Made by a program: the position numbers and the translations under genes | Source: Cohnella hashimotonis | Lineage (GTDB): Bacteria > Bacillota > Bacilli > Paenibacillales > Paenibacillaceae | NCBI RefSeq assembly: GCF_030014955.1 | Contig: NZ_JAGRPV010000001.1 | Location: 8,085,501-8,149,500, forward strand | Length of the DNA stretch: 64,000 nucleotides | Reading direction: 5' to 3' | Part shown: positions 9,301-20,210 of the stretch, piece by piece | Layout: every line of letters starts with the position of its first letter | Numbering within the stretch: position 1 is the first letter of the stretch | Notes under the pieces: model-generated | The model's database searches: none | What the model saw: only the letters and a program-made list of their open reading frames with translations | What the model was told of the DNA's origin: nothing

Positions 9301-12300
9301 ATGAAAAACTTCGCTACGCTCAGACGACCGTTGGCCCTATTGCTGACTTTGGCGCTCATTTTGCCGTTTGTCCGCCTGCCGGCTGCATCGGCAGAATTCG
9401 TACCGCTTTACGACACATTGAATTCCGACAATCCGCCTGCGGTTCCCGCATACCGGTCGCTGCCGTCAGGCAGCTATGTGGCTACGCCGTTCCGCATCAA
9501 TAACGCCTACGGCGAGATCAGTGCCGTGATGTTGAACGCCAAGTATGAAAATGAAAGCCGTCCGTCGATTACGAAGGCCAAGATGTCGGTCGCGATCTTC
9601 AGCGACGACGACGGCAAGCCGGGCGCAGTGCTTGGCGGCGCCCTCGGCAGCTACGAGCTGGACGATCAGATCGATTTGGGCGGTCCGGCGAATCCGTTTA
9701 GCCGTTTTTACATTTCGCTTGAACAGCCGGCCAAGCTGTACCGGGATCGCCAATACTGGGTCGTATACGGAACCTCGGACGCAGATGCCGCGCGGGTAAG
9801 TTTGGTTGGCGTTAACGAACAGCCGTTGCCGGAAGGACAGGGTACGAACAACCTGGTCACCGATACCTACCAGCCCGCCCGAGTCGTCGAGAGCTCCCGC
9901 GTTATATACAGCCTTCAGCATGCCGGTACCGACATCGCAGTCACAGACTGGAGCGGCGCCCAGCGGACCGACGGGCAGATCGTGCCGTTCGTGCTGGATG
10001 GATGGGTCTCGGAGCCGCACGAAAATTTAAACGTGCAATTCGCGACCGACACGATGGCGCACGTCTTTTTTGGCCAGTCTCCCGACGCGACAGAAGTCGT
10101 ACTGGAGCAGTCGGAGGATGAAGGCGCGACCTGGACCGTCGCGGACGCCGGCGCGCTGGACAAGTATTCGAACGATGCCGTCGTGACCGGACTTAAGCCG
10201 GAGACGTCTTATCAGTTCCGGCTGATCGTCAAGGACGGCTTCAAGGGCGGCGTCTCCAATACGGCGCAAGCTGACACGCTGCCGGATACCGGATGGCGCC
10301 TGGTGGGGGACGCGGGCTTCAGCGGACAGCTGGTGCGCGATACCGAGCTTGTCTTAGACGCCGCAGGCGTTCCTTATATCGCTTATGTCGATCAAGCGAT
10401 GACGGGCAAGATTATCGTTAAAAAATATACGGGCGCGGCATGGGAGTCCGTTGGCACCGAGGCGTCCGACGAGCAGGCAGCAAGCGTCTCGCTCGCGCTC
10501 GACAGCTACGGCCGTCCCTATATTGCGTACACGGCATCGGCTGACAGCCTGCTGACCGTACGCAAATTCGACGGAACGGCATGGTCGACCGTTGGACAAG
10601 TCGGCATCGGAGAGGCCGATCTGCCCGATCTTAAGCTGGATGCCGCGAACCGTCCATACGTCGCCTACCGCGATCTGGCCGGCCCGCTCGGCGGCGCCAT
10701 CACCGTAGCGAAGTTCTCCGATGGTAGCTGGCAGCCGGCCGGTGCCGCTCAGTTTACGCCCGAGACCAGTGTCCAGCGCCTGTCGTTAGCCATCGGCAAG
10801 GACGGCATACCGTATGTCGGCTACTCCGCGATCCCGGACGGCTCGTACAGCAGCTACAAACCATTCGTGTACCGGCTTGTCGGCGGCGTCTGGACGGATA
10901 TGGGTTATTCCGGCTTCGGTTCGCCCCATTCGGCGGCATTCCGTATCTCGCTGGCCGCAAGCCCGATCGACGGCGCGTTATACGCCGTCTTCGACGACAC
11001 GAATGCCAACCGCAAGCCGAGCGTCATCCGCTGGAACGGGAGCGACTGGGAAGAGATCGGATCTCCGGGCATCGCGCCGCGCGCGGACGCGCTGCGGATT
11101 GCGGTAGACAGTCAAGGCGTGCCCTATGTTGCCTACACCAAACGCAACGAGGGCGGGGGCCCGGTGAGCGTGCTGCGCTGGAGCGGCACTGAATGGGTAG
11201 ACGTAGGCGGCGCGGATTTTTCCGGCGGCGACGCCTACGACATATCGCTTGCGGTCGACTTCGAAGGCAGGCCTTACGTATCATACGCGGATCAATTGGA
11301 AGGCGAGAAGTCGACGGTCAAAGTGTATCCCAAGCCGATCTCGAATCTGTCTGCCGCGAGGAGCGGCGACCAGGTGCTGCTCGGCTTCGACAAGCCGTCC
11401 GGCGCGTCGCAGGTTGTCGTTCTCGTATCCGCCGACGGCGGAATGAGCTGGGAGACGGCAACCACATTGCAGCCGCTTGATTACGCATCCGGCACGGCGA
11501 CCGTGACGGGACTGTCGACGGGCACTGCCTATCTATTCAAGCTTGCGGTCGTCGGCGGTAGCCGCGCGGGCGATTCGAACGCATCGCCGGTTGCGGCGTT
11601 GGAGCAAGTTGAAGCCGTCACGGCTTCGCCGGCTGCGGGTGCGGTAGCCTCGGGCACCGCCGTTGCGCTCGCTTCGCAGACCGACGGCGCCGTGATCCGC
11701 TACACGACGGACGGCGCCGAGCCGACGGCCGACAGTCCGGTTTATGAGGGGCCGATCGTGATCGATGCCGCCAAGACCATCCGGGCTATCGCATGGAAAG
11801 ACGGAATGACCAGAAGCGCGGTTGCCAGCTTCGCTTATACGATCGCGGTCGGCAGCGCGCCGACGACCGTGTCCCCTTCCGTCAAGTCCGTCACACTTAA
11901 CGTCGTGGACGACAAGGGTGCGTTACTGAGCGATCCGCTTACGAAGCTCGTCGGGTCTAGACTCGCGCTCACTGGGCAACTGCTGTCCGCAGACGGCCAA
12001 AGCCTTGGCTATGCACCAGTGACGATCAAGAGCGGGCAGCCGATTCAGCTGCCATCGCTTGCCGCAGGCACTTACAAGCTCGTGCTTAACGTTGTCGCGC
12101 CCGACGGCGACAAGCTCGCGGGCAAGATTGCGAAGCTGACCATCGACGCCGCGGGCAACGCAACGATCTCTTCCGAGCTTATCGATCCGTACGGCATCGT
12201 TACCGATGCTTTGACAGGCAAGACATTGGATGGCGTCAAGACGACGCTTCACTGGAGCGACACTGCGCTGAACAAGTCGAAGGGCCGCAAGCCCGGCGCG

Positions 12301-13185
12301 CTGGTCGAATTGCCTGAACTGCCGGATTTCGCGCCAAATCAGAATCGCGATCCGCAGATCAGCACGGACGGCGGCAAGTACGGGTGGATGGTTTATCCGG
12401 ACGGCGACTACTACATTCTGGGCGAAAGGGACGGCTACGTGACGTTCGACAGCCGCCTGGATACGCGCAGCGAGCAGCATGGCGAGGACAGCTACTTAAA
12501 GGACGGCAATATCCACGTCGGCCAGGCCATCGTCGAATACAGCTTCAAGATGATGCCGAAGGCCAGCGGCTCCGGCACGCACGAGGCATATATGAAGGGC
12601 TATCCGGACGGCAGCTTCAAGTCGGCCAAGGGCGTGAGCCGGGCGGAGCTGGCTGCTGTCCTGACCCGGACGATGACGCAAAAGGAAACAGGCAATAAGG
12701 CAGTCGCCTTCAAGGACGTGTCCGCCAAGCATTGGGCGGCCGCCGGCATCCGTACCGCAGCCGCACAGGGCTGGATGAAGGGCTACGCTGGCGGCTTATT
12801 CAAGCCAGAAGGCCAAGTGACGCGAGCCGAGCTGGCGCAGGCGCTGTCCAATCTGTACGGCTGGAAGGCGCCTGCGAGCGGGGCGTCCTCGTTCAGCGAT
12901 ACCGGCACGCACTGGGCGAACGAAGCGATCGCGGCCGTCCAGGCTCAAGGAATCATGCAAGGCTACGAAGACGGCACCTTCCGTCCCGACCAGGCCGTCA
13001 CCAGGGCCGAAGCGGTGAAGGTGTTCAACCAGCTGCTGGGACGAAGCCCCGGCCAGACGGTAGGCGTGCCTTCGGTATGGAACGATCTACCCGACACGAA
13101 CTGGGCGTATTCGGATATTATGGAAGCTTCGGTTACGCACAGCTATGTCTTGTACGAAACAGGTCTGGAGCAGTGGGGCAAATAA
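9301..13185 (+). CDS. secreted S-layer-anchored protein with seven propeller-like repeats, chitobiase-C and three SLH domains
   Basis: A 1294-residue surface protein. A signal peptide occupies residues 1-31 (RRPLALLLTLALILPF core, cut after AASA). A beta-rich N-terminal domain (about 35-245) is followed by a fibronectin-III-like domain (about 255-345), then seven repeats of about 50 residues carrying the signature (L/I)x(L/V)DxxGxPYxAY (about 350-675). After these come a second FN3-like domain, a chitobiase/hexosaminidase C-terminal-like domain (IRYTTDGAEPTADSPVY), a carboxypeptidase-regulatory-like stretch, and three SLH domains (about 1094-1275; GYPDGSFK, GYAGGLFKP, GYEDGTFRP) for binding the pyruvylated wall polymer. 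ATG at 9301 has AGGAGGG 11 bases upstream and starts directly with the signal peptide. The ligand is unknown; no catalytic motif was recognised. Confidence 0.9.
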   Translation: MKNFATLRRPLALLLTLALILPFVRLPAASAEFVPLYDTLNSDNPPAVPAYRSLPSGSYVATPFRINNAYGEISAVMLNAKYENESRPSITKAKMSVAIFSDDDGKPGAVLGGALGSYELDDQIDLGGPANPFSRFYISLEQPAKLYRDRQYWVVYGTSDADAARVSLVGVNEQPLPEGQGTNNLVTDTYQPARVVESSRVIYSLQHAGTDIAVTDWSGAQRTDGQIVPFVLDGWVSEPHENLNVQFATDTMAHVFFGQSPDATEVVLEQSEDEGATWTVADAGALDKYSNDAVVTGLKPETSYQFRLIVKDGFKGGVSNTAQADTLPDTGWRLVGDAGFSGQLVRDTELVLDAAGVPYIAYVDQAMTGKIIVKKYTGAAWESVGTEASDEQAASVSLALDSYGRPYIAYTASADSLLTVRKFDGTAWSTVGQVGIGEADLPDLKLDAANRPYVAYRDLAGPLGGAITVAKFSDGSWQPAGAAQFTPETSVQRLSLAIGKDGIPYVGYSAIPDGSYSSYKPFVYRLVGGVWTDMGYSGFGSPHSAAFRISLAASPIDGALYAVFDDTNANRKPSVIRWNGSDWEEIGSPGIAPRADALRIAVDSQGVPYVAYTKRNEGGGPVSVLRWSGTEWVDVGGADFSGGDAYDISLAVDFEGRPYVSYADQLEGEKSTVKVYPKPISNLSAARSGDQVLLGFDKPSGASQVVVLVSADGGMSWETATTLQPLDYASGTATVTGLSTGTAYLFKLAVVGGSRAGDSNASPVAALEQVEAVTASPAAGAVASGTAVALASQTDGAVIRYTTDGAEPTADSPVYEGPIVIDAAKTIRAIAWKDGMTRSAVASFAYTIAVGSAPTTVSPSVKSVTLNVVDDKGALLSDPLTKLVGSRLALTGQLLSADGQSLGYAPVTIKSGQPIQLPSLAAGTYKLVLNVVAPDGDKLAGKIAKLTIDAAGNATISSELIDPYGIVTDALTGKTLDGVKTTLHWSDTALNKSKGRKPGALVELPELPDFAPNQNRDPQISTDGGKYGWMVYPDGDYYILGERDGYVTFDSRLDTRSEQHGEDSYLKDGNIHVGQAIVEYSFKMMPKASGSGTHEAYMKGYPDGSFKSAKGVSRAELAAVLTRTMTQKETGNKAVAFKDVSAKHWAAAGIRTAAAQGWMKGYAGGLFKPEGQVTRAELAQALSNLYGWKAPASGASSFSDTGTHWANEAIAAVQAQGIMQGYEDGTFRPDQAVTRAEAVKVFNQLLGRSPGQTVGVPSVWNDLPDTNWAYSDIMEASVTHSYVLYETGLEQWGK

Positions 13186-13199
13186 GGGGCAGCCGACAT

Positions 13200-13240
13200 A
13201 ACGGGACGAACGGGATATTACCTGCCTCGTCCCGTTTCTT
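13200..13240 (+). terminator. terminator after SLH surface protein
   Basis: Inverted repeat AACGGGACGA (13200-13209) / TCGTCCCGTT (13227-13236), followed by TCTT. The stem is strong but the T tract is short. Confidence 0.65.
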
Positions 13241-13333
13241 GTCCGGCCTGTCGGATCAAACGATTTTTTTCGTCGGATATTTTATGTTAATCTGAAAATA
13301 ACTTTGGCGGAAGCGAAGAATAGAGGTCCCACT

Positions 13334-15403
13334 ATGACCGTCACCAGACTATTATTAGGCAGTCCCGTTAGACAGCAAGCCCCCGTTCTCGAAGCATTCC
13401 TTGCATCGCTTGAGCGAATGGACCTAAGCGGCATCGATCTTAGCTATTATTTTATCGACGACAACGAACAACCGGATTCCTCGGCGCTGCTGGAGCGATT
13501 CGCTGGCCGATACGCTTCGGTCCGTCTTGTCAAAGGCGGGGAGGCCGATGGAGACCATCAGCCGGATAATTACCGCAACGAATACACGCATATCTGGAAG
13601 GAAGCGCTTATTTGGAAAGTGGCCGCCTATAAGGATTCGATCCTTTCCGTTGCCAGGAACGAGGGATTCGACGGCGTATTTTTAATCGACTCCGACCTTA
13701 TACTCCATCCCAAGACGCTTCAGAGACTTGTCCTGGCGAACAAGGAAATCGTCTCCAATGTTTTTTGGACCAGTTGGCAGCCGGGGACGCGCCCCATGCC
13801 CCAGGTTTGGCTTCATGGCGAATATGAGCAATATCCGCTTGAACGCCGCCAGACGCCAACAGAAGCGCAAAAGGCGTTGGAAACCGAGTTGTTTTACGGA
13901 CGGCTCCGAATGCCTGGCGTTTATGAAGTAGGCGGCTTGGGCGCTTGCACGCTGATATCCAGAGAAGCGATCGAAGCAGGCGTATCCTTTGCCGAAATTT
14001 CGAATCTAGGCTACTGGGGCGAGGATCGGCATTTTTGCGTTCGCGCATCGGCGCTTGGCTTGAAACTGTACGTCGAGACGACGCATCCGGCCTATCACTT
14101 GTATCGCGGCACGGATCTGGAAGGGATGCCGGCTTTCGTAGAGCAATGTCTTGCGGGTGAAGTGACAGAAGCTGCAGGCAGCCCGACTTCTCCCTATGAC
14201 GATGCGCTTCGTTTGGCAAGCTTCGGTTATGAGATCGCGGCAGCGTACCGCATGCAGCAATATCTGGCGTTGGGAGATGCGGATACGGTGCCCGTACATC
14301 GGGCGCATGCCAGCCTTTTTCTTGACGATTTTCATTCGCGAAGAGGAAACGGCGACGAAGGCAGGGCAATTCTGCTCAGGGAACTGCTGAACCATAAGCG
14401 GGCGGAGCTGTACTGCAGGTTGGGCGCCAAATGCATGGATCGGGAAGACTGGAGAGAAGCCGCCATTTGGTACAAGCAGGCGACGAAGGCTTATAGGCCG
14501 TTCTCCGAGGCGGACTCTCCGGATCCGGCAGCCTGGACCTGGAAGCCTTATATCCAGCTGTGCTTGTGCTATGAATATCTCGGAGACCGCAATCTGGCCT
14601 ACTATTATAATAATGAAGGCTTGCGTTTTGACCCCCGCCATCCCGGGATGCTTTCAAATAAAGAATTTCTGGAAAGGGTCATGGAGGCCTCAACGCCGGA
14701 ACCTCAAGAGGCGGAAGCGCGTATCGCGAAAAGTGGGCTATCGGATGAGGACGCCATGTCCCGATTTATACGAGAGGACGACGCGTTCATGCTTCATTTT
14801 ACTTATGAGCTGCCTGAAGCATGGTGGAGCCGGCGTTATGAATATGCCTGGGCCTCCAGGTTTTTAACCGCGGAGGACACGGTTCTCGATGCAGCCAGCG
14901 GCGTCTGTCATCCATTTAAATTTTTTGCCGCATCCCGCACGGCTGCAACTTACGCATTCGATCTCGATCCTCGGATTCTCTCGCGATCCGCTATTTTGGA
15001 CGATATCGCAGATTCGGTCAGTCCGCGGGCAAAGTCCGAATTCGATCTTGATCTTTTCAACCGAATACAGTTTACGCAGTGCGATATGACGCGCTTGCCG
15101 TATGAAGATCAGTTCTTCGATAAAGTCTTCTGTATCTCCGTGCTCGAGCATGTCGACGAGCGGACATTGCGAGGCGCGCTGGAAGAGTTCCGCCGGGTAC
15201 TCAAGAACGACGGCTTGCTCGTGCTTACCGTTGATTATCCAAACGTCGATATGAAGATGTTTGCAGCGCAGATGGATGCCGTTGGTTGGCGTTTTGCAGG
15301 CATGCATGACTTTGACGAACCGGACAATGCGATCTCGACCACGATGTGGGGGCCCGAGATTAAATGTATCCGGTTGCTGCTAGCCAAGCGTCCGGCGTCC
15401 TGA
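13334..15403 (+). CDS. fusion of a family-2-like glycosyltransferase, TPR-like linker and SAM-dependent methyltransferase
   Basis: A 689-residue cytoplasmic protein. The N-terminal domain (about 1-280) is a GT-A fold glycosyltransferase with a metal-binding DSD (about 119-121, GVFLIDSDLIL) and an acceptor-loop GEDRHF. A helical TPR-like middle (about 330-450; EAAIWYKQATKAY, YEYLGDRNLAYYYNNEG) leads to a class I methyltransferase (about 500-689) with motif I VLDAASG, acidic AFDLDP, and LPYEDQFFDKVFCISVLEHV. It would glycosylate and methylate a sugar or polypeptide acceptor. ATG at 13334 has AGAGGT seven bases upstream; a TTG 30 bases earlier lacks a site. It sits beside two further glycosyltransferases and between two SLH proteins, so a role in surface-protein glycan assembly is inferred. 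Donor and acceptor are unknown. Confidence 0.85.
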   Translation: MTVTRLLLGSPVRQQAPVLEAFLASLERMDLSGIDLSYYFIDDNEQPDSSALLERFAGRYASVRLVKGGEADGDHQPDNYRNEYTHIWKEALIWKVAAYKDSILSVARNEGFDGVFLIDSDLILHPKTLQRLVLANKEIVSNVFWTSWQPGTRPMPQVWLHGEYEQYPLERRQTPTEAQKALETELFYGRLRMPGVYEVGGLGACTLISREAIEAGVSFAEISNLGYWGEDRHFCVRASALGLKLYVETTHPAYHLYRGTDLEGMPAFVEQCLAGEVTEAAGSPTSPYDDALRLASFGYEIAAAYRMQQYLALGDADTVPVHRAHASLFLDDFHSRRGNGDEGRAILLRELLNHKRAELYCRLGAKCMDREDWREAAIWYKQATKAYRPFSEADSPDPAAWTWKPYIQLCLCYEYLGDRNLAYYYNNEGLRFDPRHPGMLSNKEFLERVMEASTPEPQEAEARIAKSGLSDEDAMSRFIREDDAFMLHFTYELPEAWWSRRYEYAWASRFLTAEDTVLDAASGVCHPFKFFAASRTAATYAFDLDPRILSRSAILDDIADSVSPRAKSEFDLDLFNRIQFTQCDMTRLPYEDQFFDKVFCISVLEHVDERTLRGALEEFRRVLKNDGLLVLTVDYPNVDMKMFAAQMDAVGWRFAGMHDFDEPDNAISTTMWGPEIKCIRLLLAKRPAS

Positions 15404-15409
15404 GCGCAC

Positions 15410-15446
15410 AAGAACCTCCGATCCGCCATACGGAAAGGAGGTTCTT
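15410..15446. terminator. bidirectional terminator between convergent glycosyltransferase genes
   Basis: A perfect 10-bp inverted repeat, AAGAACCTCC (15410-15419) and GGAGGTTCTT (15437-15446), lies between the convergent stops. The embedded GGAGG is part of the stem and precedes no start codon in frame, so it is not a ribosome site. Confidence 0.75.
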
Positions 15447-15450
15447 CTCG

Positions 15451-16164
15451 TTAATCCGACCAAGCGACAAGAGCGGGGTGCTCATCCATAATCGACAGGT
15501 ATTGTTCTCTCCAGCCGTGTTCCCCATTCGGGTCGAGCAGCATATAGCGAATGAACTTGTTTTCCCGGTCTACGGACGAAGACCAGCCCATATGCTTCAG
15601 CCGGAGTTCGGACTTCGCCGACGGTAGCGCCAATATATTTTCCGGAAATCGTCCGCAATGCTGGGCCGTAGCGCGCCAGCGGTAGTCGAAATCCGGTCGA
15701 TATCGAAGCAGAAACGGGCGGTAGTAATGGTGGGCTTGCCAGTATTCGTCGTCCCGATAGGCCTCCTTGTTCCAGAAGTCATATAACCGGAAACAGAGGC
15801 TATCCGCCTGCTCCCCCGCAAGCAGTCGATGAATGTCGGAGGCAAACCGATCTTCAAACCATTCGTCTGCGTCCAGATTCAATATCCATTGCGGATTCTC
15901 GCCAATCGTCTCCTCCCATTGCTGGAGCCGCAGTTCGATCTCGTTCTGGAAGCGCGACACGGGATTGCGTACCAGCTTGACCGGAATGCCTTCCAGAAGC
16001 TTCAAGCATGTCTCCGCCGTACGATCGGTGCTGCCATCGTCGATGATAACGGCGTTGCTGATATATTCCCTGTGTTTCTTCAGCGCTTGCTCCAGGTATC
16101 TGCCGCATTCGTTCTTGACGATCATAGAGAGCGTTATTCGCGCTTGCGGAGCGGTCGCGTTCAT
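15451..16164 (-). CDS. family 2 glycosyltransferase
   Basis: A 237-residue GT-A glycosyltransferase of the short GT2 type related to lipopolysaccharide/SpsA-like enzymes. It has the entry motif LSMIVKNE, nucleotide-binding VIIDDGSTDRT (about 38-48), metal-binding DAD in WILNLDADEWF (about 93-103) and a C-terminal acceptor part with RLKHMGW. There are no membrane segments. The ATG overlaps the stop of the upstream glycosyltransferase by four bases (ATGA), so the two are translated together. Its product probably feeds the same surface glycan as its neighbours; sugar and linkage cannot be told from the sequence. Confidence 0.87.
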   Translation of the reverse strand: MNATAPQARITLSMIVKNECGRYLEQALKKHREYISNAVIIDDGSTDRTAETCLKLLEGIPVKLVRNPVSRFQNEIELRLQQWEETIGENPQWILNLDADEWFEDRFASDIHRLLAGEQADSLCFRLYDFWNKEAYRDDEYWQAHHYYRPFLLRYRPDFDYRWRATAQHCGRFPENILALPSAKSELRLKHMGWSSSVDRENKFIRYMLLDPNGEHGWREQYLSIMDEHPALVAWSD

Positions 16165-17999
16165 GGTGTCCCTCCAGTATTTGTTCCTGGACCGAGACGG
16201 CTTTGCAAATAGGTGCGATTCGCCAGGATCCGGGAGTCGCGAGGAATATAGGCAGCCGCTTGTTCGTTTTCTTCATAGGCCAGCGCATATTCTCCCATGC
16301 GATCGTAGCAGACGCATAGTTGCAGACGCGGCAGCCAGGTCCAGCACGAGTGCTGGAGCAGCGCGGAGGAATCCGAAGGCATCTCGACTTCGGTGGCCAA
16401 CCGGTACCACCAGGCCGCTTCCTTGTAATTTTCCTCGGATAAATAAAACGACCCAAGCCGGCAACAGTTTTCGGCGCGGGGCAACGCATACGCGAAGGAC
16501 TGAAGCGCCTTGATCTTGGCCTGCTGCGTCAGACCCAGCGCGTGGTAGCTTTCAGCCGCGCGTCCGCAAGCGCCGATCCTGTCCTCCACCCAGACTTCCG
16601 ATTCGGCCAACAGCTTCTCATATTGCTCGGCAGCACGTTCCCACAAGCCGTGATCGTACAGTTCGTTGGCATAGTAGTAGGTATCTCTTGGGTTAAAAGG
16701 TTCGCCTGAACGTTGCTTGCGCTCATAAATATGAAGATTGCGGTCCGAATGGCCATGCACTCTGTCATGCGTGACGGCAATCTCGCTATGAACGATATGG
16801 CCGTGTACCTGCAAATACTCATGAACGATCCCGATCCACTTGAAGTTCATGCTGCGACGAACGAGACGATGCCGGCGAAGGCTGCTTGTCACGTTCCCGT
16901 ACTCATCCTTTCCGAGATGGTAGTGCATGGATATCGCATCGGCTTGGGTGGGCATGGCAGCCGTCAATGCTGCGAATGCCGTCTGATCTTTAGGCAGGAG
17001 GACGTCATCTGCGTCCAACCATAGAATATAGTCTTGCGTCGCTTGGTCAAAGGCATAGTTTCTTGCTTGGGCGAAGTCGTCCACCCATTCAAAATCGAAG
17101 ATGCGCGCCCCGAAGCGAGCTGCAATTAACTTCGTGGCATCCGTCGAACCCGTATCGACGATGACAATCTCCTGAACAAGATTCGCGACGCTGGACAAGC
17201 AGCGATCCAGCGTTCCTTCCTCATTTTTAACGATCATGCACAGACTGACCGTCGCGGGCAATTTCCAGTTTATCAACAGCTCGGTCAAGTCGCTTCCCCA
17301 TTTATCCAGGGCCACCCGCTTGTTCCTGATCATGTTAACGCTGAAAGCATCCGATTCGGGTATCGTCAGGTAAGGCGAGTTGTAAGCGACAAAGCTTCCG
17401 CAGGCAATATACAGGGAATAGCCCGCAAGCAGCGCTCTATAGCATAGATCGTCGTCTTCGTAACTCTCGCCTTCGAATCGTTCGTCGAATCCGCCCAATT
17501 GCGCCAGCGCGGCACTGCGAAAAGCGATTGTCAGACCGATCAGCCTGGAGGCGCGCCGCTCCTTTCTGTTCGCTTCCCGGCTTATACGATCCAGCTTGAG
17601 CAGTTCTTCGACGTCCCCCACGGCATGTTGGGCACCGCTTACGCCATGGCTCATAGGTCCGACGGCTGCGGCTTCCGGATGCGCTTCAAGACAATCGACC
17701 AATGGCTCCAGCCAATCTTTGCCGACCGCAACCGTATCCCGCATGAAGACAACCACTTCTCCCCGGGCTTGTGCTGCGCCGAGATTATAGCCGGCCGCTA
17801 CGCTAAAATCTTTGGGGGCGAGTACCACCAGCGTATTTACATCCTTCAGGGTCCCGACTTTTTTGGCAATTGCGGTTGCGCCGGACGCAAGGACGACGAT
17901 GAGTTCATAAGGCCGCATCGTCCGATTGTGCAACGCAGCCAAGCACGCCTCAACCAGATTTTCGTGCTGTGCGAGCAAAACAATACTTACGGATCTCAT
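16161..17999 (-). CDS. two-domain family 2 glycosyltransferase with TPR-like tail
   Basis: A 612-residue protein with two GT-A domains in tandem. The first (about 1-240) has the GT2 entry SIVLLAQHE, FMRDTVAVGKDW and GGFDERFEGESYEDDDLCYRA. The second (about 250-430) has LCMIVKNEEGTLDRCL, IVDTGSTDATK and LWLDADDVLLP, the pattern of GT2 enzymes of Paenibacillus surface-glycan clusters. A helical TPR-like tail (about 440-605; YANELYDHGLWERAAEQYEKLL) resembles the linker in the 13.3-15.4 kb fusion. The first domain has RDT where the metal motif normally lies, so it may be inactive or use another acid. The start ATG is at 17999, with GGAGG six to seven bases upstream. It lies 161 bases downstream of the collagen-like gene in the same direction. 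Confidence 0.87.
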   Translation of the reverse strand: MRSVSIVLLAQHENLVEACLAALHNRTMRPYELIVVLASGATAIAKKVGTLKDVNTLVVLAPKDFSVAAGYNLGAAQARGEVVVFMRDTVAVGKDWLEPLVDCLEAHPEAAAVGPMSHGVSGAQHAVGDVEELLKLDRISREANRKERRASRLIGLTIAFRSAALAQLGGFDERFEGESYEDDDLCYRALLAGYSLYIACGSFVAYNSPYLTIPESDAFSVNMIRNKRVALDKWGSDLTELLINWKLPATVSLCMIVKNEEGTLDRCLSSVANLVQEIVIVDTGSTDATKLIAARFGARIFDFEWVDDFAQARNYAFDQATQDYILWLDADDVLLPKDQTAFAALTAAMPTQADAISMHYHLGKDEYGNVTSSLRRHRLVRRSMNFKWIGIVHEYLQVHGHIVHSEIAVTHDRVHGHSDRNLHIYERKQRSGEPFNPRDTYYYANELYDHGLWERAAEQYEKLLAESEVWVEDRIGACGRAAESYHALGLTQQAKIKALQSFAYALPRAENCCRLGSFYLSEENYKEAAWWYRLATEVEMPSDSSALLQHSCWTWLPRLQLCVCYDRMGEYALAYEENEQAAAYIPRDSRILANRTYLQSRLGPGTNTGGTP

Positions 18000-18084
18000 G
18001 ACGAACCTCCGTTACAGAGAGTCTCTATTCTGCTAGTATCCCAGATCAAAAATAATTTTGTCCAGGGTGTCTTTGCTTCTTTAA

Positions 18085-18125
18085 AATAAAGCGTCCACGC
18101 GCAGGATGAATCCGTAGCGTGGACG
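18085..18125 (-). terminator. terminator of the collagen-like gene
   Basis: Perfect 9-bp inverted repeat CGTCCACGC (18092-18100) / GCGTGGACG (18117-18125). On the minus strand it is followed by CTTTATTTT. It would partly separate the collagen-like gene from the glycosyltransferase genes downstream. Confidence 0.7.
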
Positions 18126-18160
18126 AGTTTGTAATGGCAAATTTCCGTTAATAGGCAATC

Positions 18161-20026
<1,866 letters not shown>

Positions 20027-20134
20027 TCAAAATAAGCCTTCTGACCTAAACCAAATTTGAAGAATCCTGACGAATTTTGTACGTACTATCATCCTAGCAA
20101 CCTACACTGAACATTCGCTGAACAGAGGGCGGGA

Positions 20135-20165
20135 TTGCTTTTTAAAGTGGGGGATGTGCTATATT
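20135..20165 (+). promoter_or_regulatory. possible extended -10 promoter for secDF
   Basis: TTGCTT (20135-20140), a 19-base spacer, and the extended -10 TGCTATATT (20157-20165), 45 bases before the GTG start. The spacer is long, so the extended -10 would have to carry it. Confidence 0.4.
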
Positions 20166-20210
20166 GGTACTAAATTAAACGGAACCGATGGCTGCGAGAG
20201 GAGCTAACAC

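Noticed and set aside
15437..15441. GGAGG as a ribosome site for a small gene
   Set aside because: It is the right arm of the terminator; no suitable start codon and open frame follow on that strand.
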